A stretch of DNA of 64,000 nt from Toxonevra muliebris (lineage: Eukaryota > Arthropoda > Insecta > Diptera > Pallopteridae), in assembly GCA_963691655.1 (NCBI GenBank), contig OY829326.1:26152878-26216877 (forward strand), written 5' to 3'. The position numbers and the translations under genes were made by a program. Below are positions 48,397 through 60,359 of the stretch, one piece after another. A model generated the notes under the pieces. It saw only the letters and a list, made by a program, of their open reading frames with translations. It searched no databases and had not been told where the DNA came from. How positions within the stretch are numbered: the first letter of the stretch is position 1; every line of letters starts with the position of its first letter.

Positions 48397-49542
48397 CAGG
48401 TGTCCCCCATATAACACGATTGTTAGGTTCCAAAAAAGCATCGTGTTGCGCGAACTCATGTTATACGGAACAAGGAAGCAGTATAAAAAACGGAGTTAGT
48501 TTCCAAGAATTTAGAAATCTGCCGTATTATATACGAAATCATACTATACGGGACAAGCAAGTAGTACAAAAACAGGTTTATGTTCCAAGAGTTCAAAAAA
48601 CAACTTTTTTGGATAAGTGCTCGTTCGAGCTGTCACACTCAGGGGCATTCATTTGATTCATGTATATTTTAACTTTTTGTACGGTTTAATACATTTCCTC
48701 TCTTTTATAAATAAATTAAAGTTTTTATTTTTGGTTGTAAAATGTAAAAAAAATAGAAAGTATGTATATTAATTTTATATAAAAAATGTTTAATAATAAG
48801 CACTTAACAGAAAATTTATTGGGACATTTAAAGAAAAATTTTCAATTTAACAAGCATGTTGAGGCAGTTGTCCTCGAAATCTTGATTTTCACTAGAATCT
48901 TGAACTAGAGTGACAATCTTATTTAGATGAAATATAAACTTTATTTATTCCAGCGCAAGTGTTCACGTCTGTTAAAATTCCTAAGGAATTACAATTCATT
49001 AACAATTCATTAAAGTACTTAAATTACATTATATAAAATATACATACTTTCTGGTATGGAAAATCAAGATATGAAATAAGTTCCAGGAACGCTGATGCTT
49101 TGTGCCGATGACTATTCTCGCTTAATACAGTCAGACCAATGAATATGTGGAATTAATAACCAGCGGTTCTAGAACTTATTTTACAATTTTGTAGTAGATT
49201 AAAAAATAATATGTAATAGAAAAAAGAAGCTTTAAGCAGTGGCGGCAACAAAGCAAAAATAACAATGAAACTAGAACAAAAAGTGAACTGGAATTTGATA
49301 AATTTAAAAAATAAAAATTAGAGTTGTAGTCAAAGAGCTTATTAACAAATTTAAAAAGCGATTTGAATTTCTAAATTTTTTTTCACTAATCGTGTTAAAC
49401 GAGGGATTCAGCTATTCGCAAATCATGTTGGAAGGAAATCGTGCTATCGTGTCATCGTGTTATATGGCAATTTTCACTATTAACAAATTGTGTTGGGGCG
49501 AAATCGTGCTCTACTAGTGCCGTGTTGTACGTGGGAAATCTG
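48397..49542. mobile_element. TIR element of pogo/Tigger-like appearance, 1146 bp
   Basis: Left end CAGGTGTCCCCCATATAACA and right end (reverse complement) CAGATTTCCCACGTACAACA agree at 14 of 20 positions. The subterminal DNA repeats tcgtgttatacgg-like words many times on both sides, in the style of Tigger elements. The left flank is TA, but the right flank is TT, so the TA duplication is not clean. No transposase frame. The superfamily is an inference. Confidence 0.65.
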
Positions 49543-50319
49543 TTCAAATAATACTGTAATTGACAGACGAAAATAAAGATTACAAATTTTCACGATAAGA
49601 GAATTTTTTCAACTCCTGCTTTGTTTTTTCATGTAATTTTGTTGACGACATTTGTCAAAGGTGAACTTGATTGTACTCGACATGGGTTCACTAAAAGTTA
49701 ATTTACTAGTTCAAATATAACTCGATTTGTATTTTAAATAAACTAAATGGAATTACCTACATTCTTACGTACTTTATTTTTAGAAAAAATTACCGCTATC
49801 TTCAAAATCCTAACGGGTGAAATGGTTACGGTTGGCTTTGTGTTCAGTTGTATCAAAAAACTGGGTACGGGCATTTTTTACTTAGGTATGGATATCTTTT
49901 ATGAAAATCTTTTATATGCAAGTTGAATACTTTTTCCATACAAAATCCCAAACCTATCGTAAAACATCCTTTAAAATCACGTTTTTCGGAGTAGCGCATC
50001 CAGTTTTCGCAAATTAAAAATTTTTGTTTTCATCTTAATTGGTTTTTAGCACCCTATTTTCATAAAAATATTCTGTTGTCACAATGAATATCTGAAATAC
50101 TTTAGCAAAATAAGCCGTCTAGTGTTCATCTGAATCGTTGCTATTAAAAAATGTATAAATTTCGCAATATATTCAAACACAAAAATTTATTTATATTTAC
50201 AATACATATGTAAGTTGAATTGAAACCGTACGTACTTTTCATCGTGACCCTTCTGAAAGCAAGATATAAAACGGAAAATTTTAAGCAGCGCCAAATTTTC
50301 TTTTTCTATGTTCTACATT

Positions 50320-50415
50320 CACAAATTTTAACTAAAATGTGCCAATTGTACCTAATGCACCTTCTAATTTGAAACAGTCGGAGATAGGTACAATTGTAGC
50401 TGCTTTTTCATCACC
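50320..50415 (+). repeat. ~100-bp repeat with tgtaccta motifs, copy 2
   Basis: Matches 34978-35080 in order: aactaaaatgtgccaattgt, acctaatgcacct, a cagtcggag part, aggtacaattgtagc and tttttcatcac. It lies just right of FB-B. Confidence 0.75.
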
Positions 50416-50484
50416 CGTATAGAGTGGAAGAGACTTTCTGCATTTAGGTTTACTATCGTCTCTCATTTACTCTCTCTCATTCAC

Positions 50485-50487
<3 letters not shown>

Positions 50488-50515
<28 letters not shown>
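50488..50515. repeat. (CT)n microsatellite
   Basis: About 14 CT units without interruption. Confidence 0.95.
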
Positions 50516-50519
<4 letters not shown>

Positions 50520-50690
50520 CATGAGAGACCTGCACAAAAACTTGCATTTTTCAAACATTTATTAAAAATATATATTTTTATTGCAGCATCAATTATTATC
50601 CGTAGTGAAAAAGAATATATAAAATTTTATATTATATAGGATGATTCCATTAATATGTATTAAAAATAAAGTTTTTTGAAGCTTGGTTTA

Positions 50691-51967
50691 CAGGGTGACA
50701 ATCGTAAAGTGACGCACACATTTCAGCAGTTATTTCCAAAAGGACGTACTTCCATTAAGTACATTTAAGTGTTAACATTGCTGAATATATAAGCATTCAT
50801 TTGAACCCCACCTCATTCAATATAACCTCCTTTAGCCTGCACACATGCCTTCAATCGATCCGGAAATCGTAGGACTGTTCGCCGCAGGACTTCCTGATCA
50901 ATTTCAGTCCAGGCTTTCTTTAATGAATTTGTCAGCGACTCCAGACTGTGGTGTTGAGATGCACAAGCCTTACTCTCTAAAATAGTCCATTGGATTCAAG
51001 TCTGGGGAGTATGGTGGCCATTCTTGAGATGTTATGAATCCAGAAAAATTGTCTTTTATCCATGTTTGCGTTAATTTTGCCATGCGGGAGGTGCAGAATC
51101 TTGCTGGAAAGTCCAGTTTTCATTTCCAAATGTATCTTGGGCCCAGGGAAGAACATGTTCATTTAAAATGCTCCGATAAACAACCTGGTCAATTTTAACA
51201 CCCTCTTCAACGAATATTAGAGGGGTTCTGGCATTAGCGGAAACTCCAGCCCATACCATAACGGAAGCTGGCTTTTGAACTCGGCCAACAGTCCTATTTT
51301 GTTGCGATGATGATGTTAGCCACATTCGGTCATTTTGCGCATTGAAATGTTGTTCAACCGTGAAAATTTTTTCATCTGTAAACAAGATATTTTCAACATT
51401 TTTAACACGGAGGAGCGTAGCAACGCCTTGCATCTTTGCAGTCGCAAATCTTTCTTTTTTTGTGTCAGATCTTGAGCTTTTCGGAGCTTGTACGGCTTAA
51501 GATTAAGCTTTGATTTTGCAATGATTCGCACTGTTTCACGGTTTACTCCCACTTCTTTAGCGATTTTTCTCATTGAGCGCCTTGGATTTCGCTTGATTCG
51601 TTTACGAATCGAATTTTTTCTGTTAAACCAGTAGTGGCAACTGTTGAAAATTTTCCCCGGTCTCTATCTCCAAAACCCCCAGTTTCATTATATCGAATAA
51701 TAGCTCGGTCTACCGTACGACTTGACAAATTGAAAGCATTTGCAATTTGACGGCTACTATAATTTGCCAAATGAAATTTCATAATTTCACGACGAATATT
51801 TTCCTTGTCCATTTTTATGGAAATTTCAAAATGTAATAACAAAAATTCAAATGAAATTAAAAGCAAAGCCAATGATGAATGGATTTGCTTTTTAAATTAA
51901 AGTAACGGTAAATGGCAAAGCTTGCTGCAGAGTATTAAACTTGCGTCACTTTACAATTGTCACCCTG
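50691..51967 (-). mobile_element. maT-like (DD37D) transposon, complete ends, 1277 bp
   Basis: Inverted ends CAGGGTGACAATCGTAAAGT and CAGGGTGACAATTGTAAAGT (reverse complement of right), continuing GACGCA on both sides. TA duplications lie at 50689-50690 and 51968-51969. Terminal repeats of at least 26 bp with one mismatch suggest a fairly recent insertion. Confidence 0.94.
50813..51812 (-). pseudogene. maT-like (DD37D) transposase, frameshifted
   Basis: On the minus strand: ATG at 51812, helix-turn-helix YSSRQIANAFNLSSRTVDRA, frame change near 51590, second helix-turn-helix MRKIAKEVGVNRETVRII, frame change near 51425, NILFTDEKIFTVEQHF (first Asp), ASVMVWAGVSANARTPLIF and TFQQDSAP (second Asp). 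A frame change near 51085 leads to SGFITSQEWPPYSPDLNPMD, whose last Asp is about 37 residues after the second. A final small deletion precedes a well-kept C terminus ending VQAKGGYIE. All three catalytic Asp codons survive. About four indels kill the frame, with no premature nonsense substitution seen, so decay is by indel. Confidence 0.93.
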
Positions 51968-51969
51968 TA

Positions 51970-53889
51970 GAAACAGTAATTTCTTTGCCTTTTTGTGGTA
52001 CCCACATTTCACTAGAGAAAACTATTTTTGAGTAGTTTATTTTGAATAGTTTTTGAATTGTTTATTTAAGGACTATTTAAGCTCTTTCAAAAAGTATAAC
52101 AATTAAATTTGACAAGCAATTAACATAATAAGCTTCAATTAGAATATTTGAAATCCACAAGTAGTTATGCTGGCGCTATTGCATATATGAATGATAATAA
52201 AGTATTCATAATAAAATAATTTAATCTATTCGTTTCTATAATTAGTTGATTATTAGGTAATTGCATGAGATTACTACCAAAAGCAAAAGCTTAATTTGTT
52301 AGAAAACCTAAATACTTTATTACCTAAAATTTTAATAGAATAGCTGAATTGTAGTTTATTTCTTCATATAAACCTCAGTTTTTGAATGTTTTATTATTGC
52401 ATTATATAGCAATATACATTTACACAATACATCGCTTATATTTAGAATATAATTGGTTATGAACTTTATGGGGAAACTGCTCAATTATTTCCGATCAGTT
52501 CACATTTGACGTTGACCAACACACAATTGAATGTGATTATCATATAAATACGCATCGTGCACAATAATAATGCAAACAGAATGTGTAATTATATTGCATT
52601 GCACTTAATGAACATTATCAGACACAGACACACACACACACACACTCACACACACATAACTGAGTTATACATTTAAAGTCTTTAAATAATTAAATTGATT
52701 TAAAGCAAATATTTTGTGAAATGCTTCTAATTGACCAATCACAGTTATTGATTTGCATTAAGTGAGAGCAAAGTACTTTGTACACGAAGATAGAAAATAT
52801 TCAAATATTCGGAGTTGTGCTTAACTAATCAGAGGCATTGACTGAAAATAAACGTAATTCAGTATCCGTATCAAAATAGACGTATGTCGTATATAGAATG
52901 ATTGCTAGACCGGGAAAAGAAGATGGAATGAAATAACTATTTTTTTTTCACATTTTGTGTGTATGCTACACAAAATAGCCATCAAAATTTCTTGTTTCAG
53001 CAAACTTGATAAACGAAACCATGCACTGGGATGTTTTCACAGTTGGCGTTGTTTTCCTATTAGTTTTGATTTGAATAAGTATTAAACTCTCTCAAACTGC
53101 ACATAATAATGTATGCATTATTGTACATTGAAAATTCTTGCTTCAATCTAATTTCTTGGCAAAAACAAAGAACTACGAGTGGTCGAGTTACATATATGCG
53201 AAAATGCAACCTTGTCCCTGAGATTTGTCATATGACTGGAAACACCCTTTGATTTGGAATGGTTAAAAAAACGAGCAAGAAAGTAATTTCTATTGCAGAA
53301 GACTTGAGTATTTTATACTCATTATAATCATACCAAAATTGGAAGAAGACTTGAGTATTTTATAATCATACCAAAATTGAAGCGTCGCACAGTGGTTGAA
53401 AAGTGAAAAAAAACAATGGATGCGTGCAAGGCACACAAGATATTTGATGTGTAAACAGTTAAGCCAACTGAATGTCATATACATAAACTCACATAGGTAT
53501 AGCCATATTTAGGGGTTTGATGTATAATCTATATGCTTAGGTAAATTATTCAAATTAAAACAATTCTTTTATAAACTTAAAAATTTATTAGATATCATTA
53601 TCTTTTATATACCATATCCACCATAAATTGCAAATGGTCTTGCATCATTGCAAATGCAAATTTTTATTCCATATCGCATATATTTGTTGTTGTGATAGCA
53701 GAAATATTTTGCAACTGCACCAAATCGTGAATAGGGCTGATATGTTGTAGTTGTATTATTTTTCTTTTACTCAATGCATCGGGCACTATATGCTCGCACA
53801 TACGCAGCTGCTATTGCATCCTTTTTTCCGCGCTTTGAGTTTTTCTTCTTGTCGATTTGAAATTTTATTAGATGTAAAAATTTTACATA
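51970..53889. other. Non-coding; CA run and a short tandem duplication
   Basis: CA run near 52623-52656. At 53298-53383 a ~40-base unit starting gaagacttgagtattttata and ending ataccaaaattg is duplicated, the second copy lacking about 8 bases. Otherwise AT-rich. Confidence 0.55.
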
Positions 53890-53967
53890 ACGTCGCCTGA
53901 GAATTGATTTGGCGTATAGGTGTATGAATTTGTACACACATACGTCAAATCACTCCTCAGGTGACGA
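53890..53967. repeat. 78-nt near-perfect hairpin (candidate miRNA precursor or tiny palindromic element)
   Basis: The 5' arm cgtcgcctgagaattgattt, continuing to gtgta, pairs with the 3' arm from tacacacatacgtc to cctcaggtgacg over ~34 positions with two G-U pairs and about four mismatches. The loop is ~8 nt. Size and mismatch pattern fit an animal pre-miRNA, but no known family is recognised. It would fold similarly from either strand. Confidence 0.6.
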
Positions 53968-53987
53968 TAAGTGCTTTCCACATTTAA

Positions 53988-54193
53988 CCGTAGAAAGGCA
54001 ACAGATGTGACCAGTCACCGCACTACTTCTTAAAAGCACTGCGCAGAGAGTTGCCTTAACTGCATTTAATAAAAATAAGAAACAATGTATTTTTATTGAA
54101 GTAAATAAGTGATTTTATAATAAATAAGTTTGATTTTTTCTGTTTAACATTTTTGCTATTTACATATATAAAGAAAGTGTTGCCTTTCTAAGG
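53988..54193. mobile_element. piggyBac-type MITE, 206 bp
   Basis: Ends CCGTAGAAAGGCAACA and CCTTAGAAAGGCAACA (reverse complement of right), flanked by TTAA on both sides (53984-53987 and 54194-54197). TTAA targets and CCNTAGAAAG termini are typical of piggyBac. No coding sequence. Confidence 0.85.
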
Positions 54194-54197
54194 TTAA

Positions 54198-56229
54198 TGT
54201 ACAAAGTAAAATTTTTATATTGCCGTGGTTTGCTATCATTATCACTACATTTTGTTTATATATTTATTGAAAACTAGATTCCTTATTACTTATCATTTTG
54301 TATTTGAAAAAATATTTAATTTCAATCCAATCTAACTAACCGAATGCAAAATCTATCGAACGCCTGTGTTTGCTACGGCGACTTCTCTGCTTGTATGGTA
54401 TAGTCGATCTCCACATGTTTAACACCAACAAATAATTCTGCCACGAATAAATGCCCCTTCAGTGAAGCCGACTAGTTCTATAAATAGTAAAGCAACTAGT
54501 TGCAAAGTAACCAGTACTGGTTCCACCGCAACCCCCATTTACATGCTGTCAACTGCCTCTTTTACAATGTTAATGTCCTACGAGAAGACAATTGTCTCCT
54601 TATGCACTACCTTTGAACTAGTCAGAGAACTAGTACTTTTTGCAACTTGTTACTGCACTAGTAATATTTCAGGTAGATATTTCTACGACTAAATTGAATT
54701 TTCAGATTGTTTTTCCATTTTTTATTTTATTTATTATTTTATATAAAAAACATGTATACAAATATATGTATGTTATTTTCTATCAATAAATGTTTTGATA
54801 TCTTCATCGGTTTTGCTGGGTTTTTATCTAAAATTGATATGCAGATAGAAAAGAAAATAAATGACGATATGTATTTTTATATTTTAAACATACTACTTAC
54901 ATGAAGAATACAAGTCCTTATCCGTTTTTGCGTCCAATCTCTTCAGCTTTCCCAGATTTCATTGCTTCCACATACAAAAATATGGTTAACAAAAAATTAT
55001 TTTTTTTTCAAATTTTTTAATGATAATGTTATTTTAAAAATATTTTAATTAAATTCACAACTTACTTTTCATTCACTTTCGCTTTATTTTTCAAACACGC
55101 GACATTAAAATCAATCACAATAAAACTAAAATCAATCAAAAAACAAGCAACAACGCGTCACAACTGTAAATTTCCGTTACCAATGCCATTTGTTTTTGTA
55201 AAACTTTGTTTTTATTTCTTGTTTTTTCTGTGTGCTATATTTTAACAGCCAAATTTATATTTAGGATAAGCAGAATGAGCGCATATTTCTTTAAACTGGT
55301 GTCTAGCTGCATTACTTTAGCCCTAGTCATTGAACTAGTCTCTTTTTCACTATGCATATAACTAGATACTTTGTGCTACTAGTTCTTCATTTTACTGCAG
55401 GGTGTACACACACATTTTGTTTTCGTATGTTTCGTTTGTATGTGTGAGTAAATTGATCGAAACATAAACATACAAACTCCGCTCGTGTCCTAATTTCTCC
55501 CTCTCTTCTTCTCTTCTCTCTTCTTTTTGTTATTTAGAGTAGCACTGTCATGCGCGCAGTAGTGTGAGCGAGAGAGGAACTGGACGTTACAGTTATCTTA
55601 CATTTTACACATTTGAAATTTTGCCCATACCGTGAGCTAAAATGTTTACACATCAAAAACATTTTTATCATTAGCTCGAATCTTTATTTGCATTTCATTA
55701 TTTGTTTTAAAAGTATTAGGGTGGTATCTGTTTAAGTTTTTTTTTGGGAGGAAGGAAGGAAGGGAATGGAGGACTTTTACAATTCATTGATATAAACTGT
55801 TGTAAAGATTCTTAGCAATAAAAAGGAAAAACTTATTTTTTACAATAGTGTTGTATGGGAGGTGTGGCATGTGCGGTCATGTGCGGCATGTGCGGATACC
55901 TAGGCACCTTGGCATTGTATTGAGATAAGCAACTCCTGTAACAAAATTTGCAACTCTACGACGACTTCTTCTGCAACGACTCCTTCTAGATGGGCGTTGC
56001 AGTGGGCATATTATTTTAATTTTTGCACAATGGCAATGTTTTGACATAACCAACTCCTCTACCAAAACTTGTGACTCTACAGCGTCTCCTTCGATTTTTG
56101 TCTTCTTTTTGTATGAAGTTCATCTACTGTGCGTCACACTGTCCATAAGATAAATTGTTAGTTTTGCAGCCAAGCTTGTTTGTAAGTTCAGCAATTTATG
56201 GTTAAATTTTTGTAGAACATTTTCCTTCC
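54198..56229. other. Non-coding; cluster of ACTAGT words
   Basis: actagt palindromes recur at about 54472, 54495, 54618, 54628, 54656, 55342 and 55378, more often than expected, with the same aactagt words seen at the ends of minisatellite blocks 2 and 3. Possibly a decayed repeat. No exon recognised. Confidence 0.4.
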
Positions 56230-56920
56230 ACTTATCAACCCTCTGGCACCCACCATTATGCGACTTATTTGCTTTTTTTCGAAAAAAATTCTTTTTCGAC
56301 CCATTCCGAGAGTTGATAGCGGTTTAATATGTTCAAAAAATATGTTGCCCATAAAATTTTGCTATAGGTCACTGAACAACAAAAATCTGTATACTTGATT
56401 TTAATAAAAATAAACCAAAATTCCAAAAATGTTTCAAATTTTTCCATTTATATGCAGTGAACAAGTGTGTTTTTAAAAGTATTTTCTAAACTAAAAGTTT
56501 ATTTTATATTGCAAAATAAACTTCAGTTGTTTTTTCCATAAAAAAAATTAAAATTTGTTTCTTCAATTTTTACTACTTTCATGCATTTTGGTCATTATAT
56601 TGTAAAAAATTCCAAAAGCTCTACAGACTTACCCAAAAACTTCTTTCATTTTTTTTTTTTTTTGGTTTTTGGTTTTTATTCTTAACAAAGTCCGTCAAAA
56701 AAATACAAAAAAATTTTTTACCTCCAAATAGAAAAGTTGACAAGAAAGGGTTAAGAAATATCTGTAAGATGTACTAAAAATCTGATTTAATTTTTGAAAT
56801 CAGCGTATCATCATTCACTTCGAAACCAAATCATTCAATTCTGACAACTCTTTGTATTTTTGCCCAATTTTTGTATGGGATCAACGCACTGTGGGTAGTG
56901 CCGTTTATGTGCCGAAATTG
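56230..56920. repeat. Decayed sequence related to the FB-A interior
   Basis: Bases 56790-56910 (tttttgaaatcagcgtatca, then tttttgcccaatttttgtatggg and gcactgtg) parallel FB-A at 14130-14245 (tttttgaaatcattatgcca, then tttttgtccaacttttatgtgg and gcactgtgcg). Similarity is partial and judged by eye. Confidence 0.4.
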
Positions 56921-58506
56921 TCTGTTTTTATGTGAGCAAGAGAGAGTTTTAACATATAAACAACAATGACGCTCCAGTTAAGGTGTGACTGTTATATAAC
57001 ATTGAGAAGAGAGTTAACATTTCAGCACTCAAAAGAGAGTAGCAATTTCTCAACCGTTAAAAACAATAAAACTGTACTCGTTTTTTCTCTTACACTTTTT
57101 TGTTACTCTCTCTTTCTCTCTTCTTCTCGTGAATTTTTTTCTTTCGCCATTATGGCTAAACTATTTTTCAATAGAAAGAAATAGAAATTAAAAGAAACAT
57201 TTATTTTTTTTTTTTTCATTTAAATTTAAAATATTCAGTAATGTGAAAACCTATTATTTTCGAGTTCAACAAAAGCTTTAAATATAACACAAAAATTTGT
57301 ATTTTCACAAAAAAAAAAAAAATGAGAATACACAATTTAATTTACGCCAGCTTAAAAGTATAACCTGTGTTATAAGTATTAATATTATTACTTATGCATT
57401 ATAATTATTGAAATATTATACAACATCAACAAAAACAATGGCAACATAATTTCACCTCATGTACATACAAATAACTGATGTATAATTGTAAATTAATACC
57501 AATTAAATATACGGATGGCACGCAAAATACTGTTCTTTTTTTTTTTTGCAGATATAACGAACACACCTCAATTGCTATTCACAAAGAAAAAAAAAACTAC
57601 AAATAAATTAATAAATATATCATGTTTTCGAAATAAAAAAGAAATAAAATTCAAGTACATACTCGAGTAATGTAAATTACTGACAAATATGTAAATGGCT
57701 ACTGTAGCCACTGAAATTATATATTATCCAAAGTTTTACCTTTTTTATATGAAAACTTAATTATGAGTTGTGTGGATTTTATACTTTTTGTATTTATAAT
57801 TCAATTACAATTTAAGTAGCCAATTATAAAAATGAAACACAAAACATAAAAAAAAAAAAACAAAAATGAATAATAATATGGAATCATCTCGTAATTGTGT
57901 GAGTAACAAATTTATTTATTAATTGTATAAACTTTAATTAATTTTATTTATATTTCAATGTGTGTGTACCGAATAAATTGCCCTTGTGGATATTTGTGTA
58001 ACTGTATTTATAAGTTATATATATATTTATTTATTTTTACTAATAAATAGTTATATATTTATAAAAGTCTTTATATTTTTGTATTTGCATATATGAAAAT
58101 AAGGGAAACGTACGACTGACTCACTGCCTGCCGAAGAATAAACTGATGTTGTTTAAATCTAAGTGAGTATATTTGCTTTATAGAGTAAAAATTATTCTTG
58201 CTGAAAGATTATTAACTTGAACGTTAAGAACATTACCAGAAGTAAGTAGTATCTCAAGATAAAATGAAGTTTCAACTAAATTATTTAGCTGCATCTAGAA
58301 GAAATGGATGGAAATTGTCTTTATATATCAAGAAATAGATATCTCAAATGTTTATAGCATACTTTTAGGCTCACTTTTCTCACTAAGATGAAAATCGGAC
58401 AAATATTTGATTGAAGCGAAAACATTCTACACTCTACTCTTTTATTGACCTAAATGAAGCAAACCTCTCGCTCAGTGCCATTTTCTTCAGTAGCAACAAT
58501 TGAATT
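56921..58506. other. Non-coding, nothing recognised
   Basis: AT-rich with poly(A)/poly(T) runs. No feature is supported. Confidence 0.5.
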
Positions 58507-58615
58507 CTTATGCCTGGTTCTCAGCACATTAAATTCATTCGAATTTCCTAACAAGTCGGAAATTCTTTTTCTATCTCTTTGTCTTTGAAAATGACATAGT
58601 AAAAACCAGTTATAA
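58507..58615. mobile_element. MITE family M1, copy f
   Basis: Left end tatgcctggttctcagcaca, core gaatttccta, CT run, then catagtaaaaaccagttata at the right end. The most diverged copy. Confidence 0.6.
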
Positions 58616-59308
58616 CGAGAGATATTTGCATCAATGAGCGATATGCGATATGTCACTAACGTCATTTTCAAGAACAAGCAACTTAACAATAGCAAAATTG
58701 GAAGATTTTGCTCTATTGAGTCAGCAGCAAATAATAAGTAGCAGTTGAAAGTGAAAAAAGACAGCAGATGATTACTGAATATTGTATACATATGTATGTA
58801 TGGTTTGTTTCTACTAAGCTGATAGTTTTTCTGTACATATTAAAATGATTTAACATGTAATGGAAAAAAATTAAATAAAAAATCATAGCATTTGGGAAAA
58901 AATTGCATATTTTCATTTATCTACTTTTTGCACTTATAAAATAAAAGGCGAAATTCGCCACATATTACACTGTGCAATAACTTGATGCTTTACAAAATTA
59001 AATCTCGAATGGTTAACTTTTTAAGAGTAATTCGGGTTCGCTGATTCCGTCCCTGTAGTCTAATTTTTTCTATCACGTCTGGGATCCCCGGTATGGGGGC
59101 CAAAACCCATAATTTTTGTATGTGCGGGAGTAACATAAAATTTCATAGCTTTAAGAAATTTGTTTATCATGGAAGGAAGGAAAAAAACTATTTAGACAGG
59201 AACACTCCACCAACCCCCGCTTGCCCACCCTTTTGGGTATTATATGAAGCCATTATTCGGTATGCAATATGACTATACCGGGTAAACGAAAGCAATTAAG
59301 TCGTAGGA

Positions 59309-59700
59309 AAAAATGTTCCCCATCGAAAAATAGTTAGGGTCTGCGAAGATCAAAATTACCTAGGTCTAACCAACTTTTTTTAAGAAATTAATCTTTGAAA
59401 AGAATTTTTTTTTTATTATTATACTTTTGTACTATGTAATCAATGTTGGAAATGTTGGAAAAAATAATAAACATTTTTCGGGAAAAATATTATCTATCAA
59501 GAAACAGTTGAAGTCATAGAAAATCAAAAACCACCTTAGTCTAACCTTTTCCCAGAAATTAATCTATTATTCTTCGACATTTTTGCTATAATGCCTTTGT
59601 ATAGGATTCACCGTTGAAAAAGCAATTAACAGTCTCGGGGGAAAATATTTCCAATCAAAAAGTAATTGGAGTCACCGATATTTGAAATTTATTGTTGTAC
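59309..59700 (+). repeat. Three diverged tandem units, period ~165 bp
   Basis: Units start near 59309 (ggaaaaaatgttccccatcg), 59480 (gggaaaaatattatctatca) and 59638 (gggggaaaatatttccaatc). Each continues with aa(a)nagttgnagtc-type sequence. The first two also share a later agtctaacc/ggtctaacc word. The third is shortened. No coding frame. Confidence 0.6.
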
Positions 59701-60301
59701 TGTGTTGTTCGTTAGCAACTTATTTTGACTAACTACGAATGAATTAAGGTTGCTATATGAAATCTAATCTTTAGTCTACACTTCATTATACATTTATTGG
59801 GGAAAAAATTAGAGCAATTATTTCAAAAGTATTCCATAAGATTTGAACTGTCATTGCTATTCGTTGTAACTTTTTCTTCAAAAACAAAAGTATGTGATTT
59901 TTTTTTAATCCGGTAATTGGAAAATTTGTTTATGGTGATGTGGTGATTTATTATATGTCCAAATTTATATTAATTTTTTGATACATGTTTATTAGATGCA
60001 TATATAGATGAAAGTATATACCCAAAGGTACTTAAGAATGATAATTTGAATTGACATTCGAATTATTTTGTTACCGAAATATGCCAAATAATTTTATTTT
60101 AAGACTAGTATTGACTTTTTCTTTAATTGATATACACAATATTACTATTGTTTATTTATTTACAAAATCAATTCTATAAATAAACTTAAGAACTAGGCCC
60201 TAACAACGATGGTCTTCAGCCCAGATTTACATTAGCCCGGCACTTTCTTTAGAGCAGCACGCAGGCAAATGAGCGAAAGATATTTCACTCGTACAGAGCT
60301 C

Positions 60302-60359
60302 ATTTCCATAGGAAAAGAGCTTAATCGCACATTTCCATAGGAAAAGAGCTCAATCGCAC
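60302..60359. repeat. 29-bp exact tandem duplication
   Basis: Two copies of atttccataggaaaagagct followed by taatcgcac or caatcgcac, one base different. Confidence 0.9.

Larger units (their letters stand above)
46645..50135. mobile_element. Fold-back element FB-B, inverted arms ~550 bp, with two nested insertions
   Basis: The left arm (46645-46720 plus 47800-48290) is the reverse complement of the right arm (49590-50135). Mirror landmarks are gatggcttattttgctaaa, a cagaatatga..ataggg part, ggatgcgctactccg, ggatgttttacaatagg, aacaaagc and gaacccatgtcgagtac. A 1063-bp hAT element splits the left arm, and a separate TIR element fills the spacer (48397-49542). No transposase of its own and no clear target duplication are visible. 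Confidence 0.88.

Noticed and set aside
54361..55400. ACTAGT-rich fold-back element
   Set aside because: Words recur but no continuous inverted or direct alignment could be built by eye.
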